From contig JBOZIK010000001.1 in the NCBI GenBank assembly GCA_051453625.1, positions 202,915,717 through 202,979,716 of the forward strand: a stretch of 64,000 nt of DNA. Direction: 5' to 3'. Both the position numbers and the translations under genes were made by a program. Of this stretch, positions 60,396-64,000 are shown one piece after another; within the stretch, counting starts at the first letter, position 1; each line of letters opens with the position of its first letter. This DNA comes from Welwitschia mirabilis. Lineage: Eukaryota; Gnetophyta; Gnetopsida; Welwitschiales. The notes beneath the pieces were generated by a model. The model searched no databases and had not been told where the DNA came from. It worked only from the letters and a program-made list of their open reading frames with translations.

Positions 60396-61715
60396 CTAGT
60401 AATTTTAAAAATAAGAGAGAACAATAGATAAATGCTTCTTATTCTGAACATAAGAAATGGTTGTTCATAAGTAAAATAACTTAGCAACCCTAAATAAAAA
60501 AGCCATAAGAATCATTATTATTTTTGATCTAAATAATTAATTATTGAAAAAAATAATATTTCATTGGCATAATATAAATCATTAATTATAGATATCAAAT
60601 GTTGTCAATGAAAATAAAAAGACCTGAAATAATAAGATATTACCATAGGAATGGATTATCTTGTAATCTAATGCCCAAAATGGAAATCATGATAGATGTC
60701 ATAGGTTTAACATAATAATAATTGAATATAATAAAACCTTAATAAATCATTACAGGAATCAAATTCAAATGAGTAAATAACTAGGAAAAAAAGACAAAAT
60801 GAAATACTATAATATAAATAATCATAAATGCACTAAAAATAAAAATAAAAATGTAGGTTCAATTAGGAATTATTTTTTTAAATTGTAATTCTACTAAAAA
60901 AGTAATGCTACAAAATTGATTATAGAAAAATAAATATCATAATTAAAAAAGTGGATGGATAACACCCACTCTAAAACTACTAGCAAAACAAAAAATACCT
61001 TTCCTACTTTTCAAGAGGGTGGGATTTTCCCCATTGAAAGTTGTATGACTTACTATTATCATAGCTATAGACTTTTAGTAGGAGCATTAGAATAAGAATG
61101 AAAAGATAAAGAAATAAAAAAGAAGGATTTATTTCTCTTCTATTTACTAAATGATCAAACAAATGGTGGGGTTTCCCTAAAAAAAGCTGCAAAATTGTGA
61201 GGGTATTACAAACCTGATTAGTATCATCTTTCATATTTTTACTGTAGCTTATCTTTGTGTATAAAGTAATAGACCACTCTGGTCTTTTTATTCACTAGCA
61301 CATCCTTTCCACTGTTGATGTTAATGGTTTTTTTTTTCTAGAACCTCTTGTATCCTATGTCTATTCTTGTTTAGGTTTCAAACTAGTATCAATTTTTTAT
61401 GAGCCTTGATAGGCTCTAGCCTTAAGATATAAAAGTGCATAATAGTCCTTTCACTTCTTGGTTGACTTTATTTCATCATACTTCTCTTCTTATTTTTATT
61501 CTAATAGTGCTTGCCTAATACTTTTTTTAGGAGTAATTTTGTTTTTCTCTTTGCTAGCTGAGGAGGCTTATCATAGCCCATCTTCAAGTACAAAAAAGAA
61601 TTGTATGCTAAGGAACCAAAACCTAAACTCATAAACATTTTAATTAATTACCCATAAACCCAAAACAATAGTTACTAGAACTAACTTATACATTAATATA
61701 AAAAGACAACATGCT

Positions 61716-61785
61716 TATATATGTGTGTGTGTATGTGCGTGCACGTGTGCATGCATGCATGCACGCGTGTGCATGCATATATGTA
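61716..61785. repeat. Alternating purine-pyrimidine tract (70 bp) rich in TG/CG/CA
   Basis: Every base alternates pyrimidine-purine from 61716 to 61785, including GTGCGTGCACGTGTGC and repeated TGCA. This is a classic Z-DNA-prone composition. Confidence 0.93.
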
Positions 61786-62048
61786 AAATAAATTTATTGA
61801 GTTTATTAAATTAATGATATTTTATTCTAATACAACTTGGCTTACTTTATTTCATCTCATTAACTTATATCTTATTTATTATAATCCAAAATCTTTATGG
61901 ATTTATATAGATATGTATGAATGTGTGTATGTGTGTGTATTTTATTTACATAATGTACATAATATTTCAAAATAATGTCATTATATTAATTTGAACTCAT
62001 GACCTCTAACTTAATAGGATAATAACTTAGCCATTACACTAACACAAG

Positions 62049-62050
<2 letters not shown>

Positions 62051-62090
<40 letters not shown>
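62051..62090. repeat. (AT)20 microsatellite
   Basis: Pure AT dinucleotides. Confidence 0.97.
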
Positions 62091-62093
<3 letters not shown>

Positions 62094-62152
62094 GGTATTA
62101 ATGCACATATACATATACAATAAACAATTCCACGTGGGCTACGAAAGGGATA

Positions 62153-62252
62153 NNNNNNNNNNNNNNNNNNNNNNNNNNNNNNNNNNNNNNNNNNNNNNNN
62201 NNNNNNNNNNNNNNNNNNNNNNNNNNNNNNNNNNNNNNNNNNNNNNNNNNNN
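62153..62252. other. Assembly gap (100 N)
   Basis: A 100-N placeholder. GGGATA occurs on both edges, too short to judge overlap. Confidence 0.97.
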
Positions 62253-62590
62253 AGGGATAAAGAGATGCATAAATACAGACATAGAAGTTAATGATAATGG
62301 ATTAACAAAATAAGTTAGACTAAGAATAGTTAATTAATTACATGCATACAAACATATAAGAATTAAATTATAATTTTAAGTAAACTTAAACTTCCACATC
62401 TAAACTTTAGTAAAGTAATTAAATAACATAATGTGATTAATTAGTAATAATTAAATACTAATCTACCTAGAAATCCATAAAATTAATAATTCATTAGTAA
62501 TAATCTATTTAGAAACTCATAAGGTTAATAATTATCTAATAATAATCCACCTCAAGTAATGTGTTGTGACAAAATTCAAGAGAATTAAGG
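62253..62590. other. AT-rich stretch, no feature recognised
   Basis: Two short related segments near 62462 and 62509 (AATCTA...AGAAA...CATAA...TTAATAATT) look like a decayed duplication. Confidence 0.45.
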
Positions 62591-62594
62591 TGAT

Positions 62595-63075
62595 GGATGA
62601 ATTCACGTGAGCCACCAACCATCATTGTCCCTTGAGAAACATGCACACCGAAAGCCATAGAAAAATAGAAAATTTGAAAGGTAATGAAAAACGGATGAAT
62701 TCTCATGAGTCATTAACCACCATTATTCCTTGAGAAACATGCACACAGAAAGCCATTAAAAAATAGAAAATTTGAAAAGTAATGGAAAATGGATGAATTC
62801 CCATGTGTCACAAGTCGCCATGCTACCTTAGGATATATGCACATGGAAGGCCAATTATCAGGATGCCTTGGAAAACATGCATGAAAAAAGTCATAAAAAA
62901 ATGAAATTTTAGAAAATAATGGAAAATGGATGAAGTTCCATGAGACACAGGATGCCAGGCTACCTTAAGAAATGTGCATGTGGAAAATCATGGAAATGAA
63001 AATCCATAAGCTAGACTAGCACCTTGGGAAACATGCATGCAGAATCCCATGAAAATGAAAATCCACAAGCTGCAG
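62595..63075 (+). repeat. Tandem repeat with 98-bp unit, then degenerate units
   Basis: The anchor GGATGAA(T/G)T occurs at 62595, 62693, 62791 and 62928. Spacings are 98, 98 and 137 bp. Each unit holds a CATG(A/T)G.CA block, CTT.AGAAACATGCACA, and GAAAATTTGAAA. Later units are shorter and more diverged, with AACATGCATG and GAAAATCCA(T/C)AAGCT. Confidence 0.85.
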
Positions 63076-63079
63076 GTCA

Positions 63080-64000
63080 TCACCTAAACTAATAAATATA
63101 AAAAATAAGATCATCAAAACTTGAACTTACTAATGAGATAATTAATTATACTACAACACACTTGTGTGATCATAATCATAATTCAAATCAAAATAAATAA
63201 TTACTAGGGTTATATAAACACTTAAGTATAAATAATAAGCTTAGCCAAGATTTAAGCTTAAGACCTCATGCATAAAAAATGAATTAGATAACCAAGTATG
63301 CCACATCACTCACTTTAAAATAAGCCATATTTTTAAATAAGAGTTGTGTAAGATCAATTTAAAAGCTGCAGCAAAATGGATGAAAGATAGTAGAGGAAAA
63401 AGAATATGGGCTATTACAGAACTCAACCTAAAAAACATTTGCAACTAAGTTTGAAGGATTTAAATTGAATCCTTGCCAAAAGAAAATGAAATTTAGATAG
63501 ATAAGAAAAGAGGCCCTAAAAGAAGAACCAACTATAAGAATTTGATGAAACTAGGATTTACTATACTTTAAGCAAAAGTTAAAATAAACTAAAATAACTA
63601 AAAATAAAAGTTTAAAGAAATCAAAGCCGAACTCTAGCTACAACATACCTCCAAAATAAAGAGAAAAAATAAATGCTAATAAATTAAGTCATATATGCCT
63701 TAAAGAAAAACAAACAAAAAAATAGCCAAAATAAGCTTATGTAATAAATGCTATAAAAATTATAATCTATTTGACTCTAAAATAACTTAGGCGCAACTTA
63801 AGTTGTAAAATTTATAGATGCTCTAACATATATGCATGGAATTTTTAGTAGTAATAAGGGTTAATAAGAAAAATACCATTTTATTCAATAACCAGATAGC
63901 ATCAAATGGCCATAGCCAAGCTATAAATACATAGCTATTTAAAGTTACAACAAGAGTAAGGATATGGGCCAAAATAACTACTAGGATCACATGGCCTTAG
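63080..64000. other. AT-rich stretch, no feature recognised
   Basis: Stops in all frames; nothing supported. Confidence 0.45.

Larger units (their letters stand above)
59797..62152. other. AT-rich stretch with simple repeats
   Basis: Contains alternating purine-pyrimidine tracts (60338-60395, 61716-61785), shorter TG runs near 61920, and (AT)20 at 62051-62090. Frames at 60199 and 61004 are short and unrecognised. Confidence 0.6.

Overview
This window looks like intergenic DNA from a flowering plant with a repeat-rich, strongly AT-rich nuclear genome. It holds no convincing host gene, tRNA or rRNA. Almost everything recognisable is a transposable-element relic: Ty3/gypsy LTR elements of several lineages (a Del/Tekay-like LTR pair, a Tat-lineage body, an Athila-like gag), Ty1/copia elements (a Sirevirus and a second, short-LTR family), and LINEs on both strands. 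Coding relics carry many stops and frameshifts. Domain calls come from reading translated fragments against remembered family patterns; no search was run. The species cannot be named.

Layout. 1-1322 is the right part of a gypsy LTR whose partner lies at 46053-48234; if they belong together, most of the window is the interior of one element filled by later insertions. 2.0-5.6 kb: LINE pieces on both strands. 6.1-7.3 kb: a Sirevirus-type LTR cut by a gap. 10.0-17.0 kb: a Sirevirus with both LTRs, primer site, gag and protease, but no integrase/reverse transcriptase; an env-position ORF follows. 17.03-17.45 kb: 3' end of a short-LTR copia element. 18.8-24.5 kb: two diverged copies of a jockey/RTE-like LINE. 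25.9-35.8 kb: a minus-strand Tat element (gag, protease, RT, RNase H, second RNase H, integrase, 3' LTR) with a foreign block at about 31.1-33.0 kb carrying a coiled-coil reading frame. 35.85-38.95 kb: a minus-strand LINE. 38.96-41.9 kb: an Athila-like leader and gag. 41.9-42.2 kb: a Sirevirus LTR end. 42.2-46.0 kb: unassigned. 46.05-48.23 kb: gypsy LTR. 48.8-50.0 kb: possible gypsy 3' end and LTR. 53.4-55.86 kb: 5' half of a copia element. 55.96-58.6 kb: minus-strand LINE. 58.74-59.80 kb: second Tat-type LTR. 62.6-63.1 kb: a tandem repeat.

Two cautions. There are four 100-N gaps, and the sequences beside two of them are exact 77-bp (or 76-bp) copies of sequence elsewhere in the window, which suggests a graph assembler with k=77; order and continuity across gaps should not be trusted. 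Boundaries given for decayed elements are approximate unless an LTR end, primer site or purine tract is cited.

The points most worth a second look are: the Sirevirus whose integrase-RT segment is replaced by a promoter-like stretch in front of a nearly open env-position ORF; the plus-strand coiled-coil frame inside the Tat element, broken only by stops one C-to-T change from glutamine codons; the TGTCATC/GATGACA inverted repeats ahead of the Athila-like gag; and the hairpin-forming repeats in the gypsy LTR.
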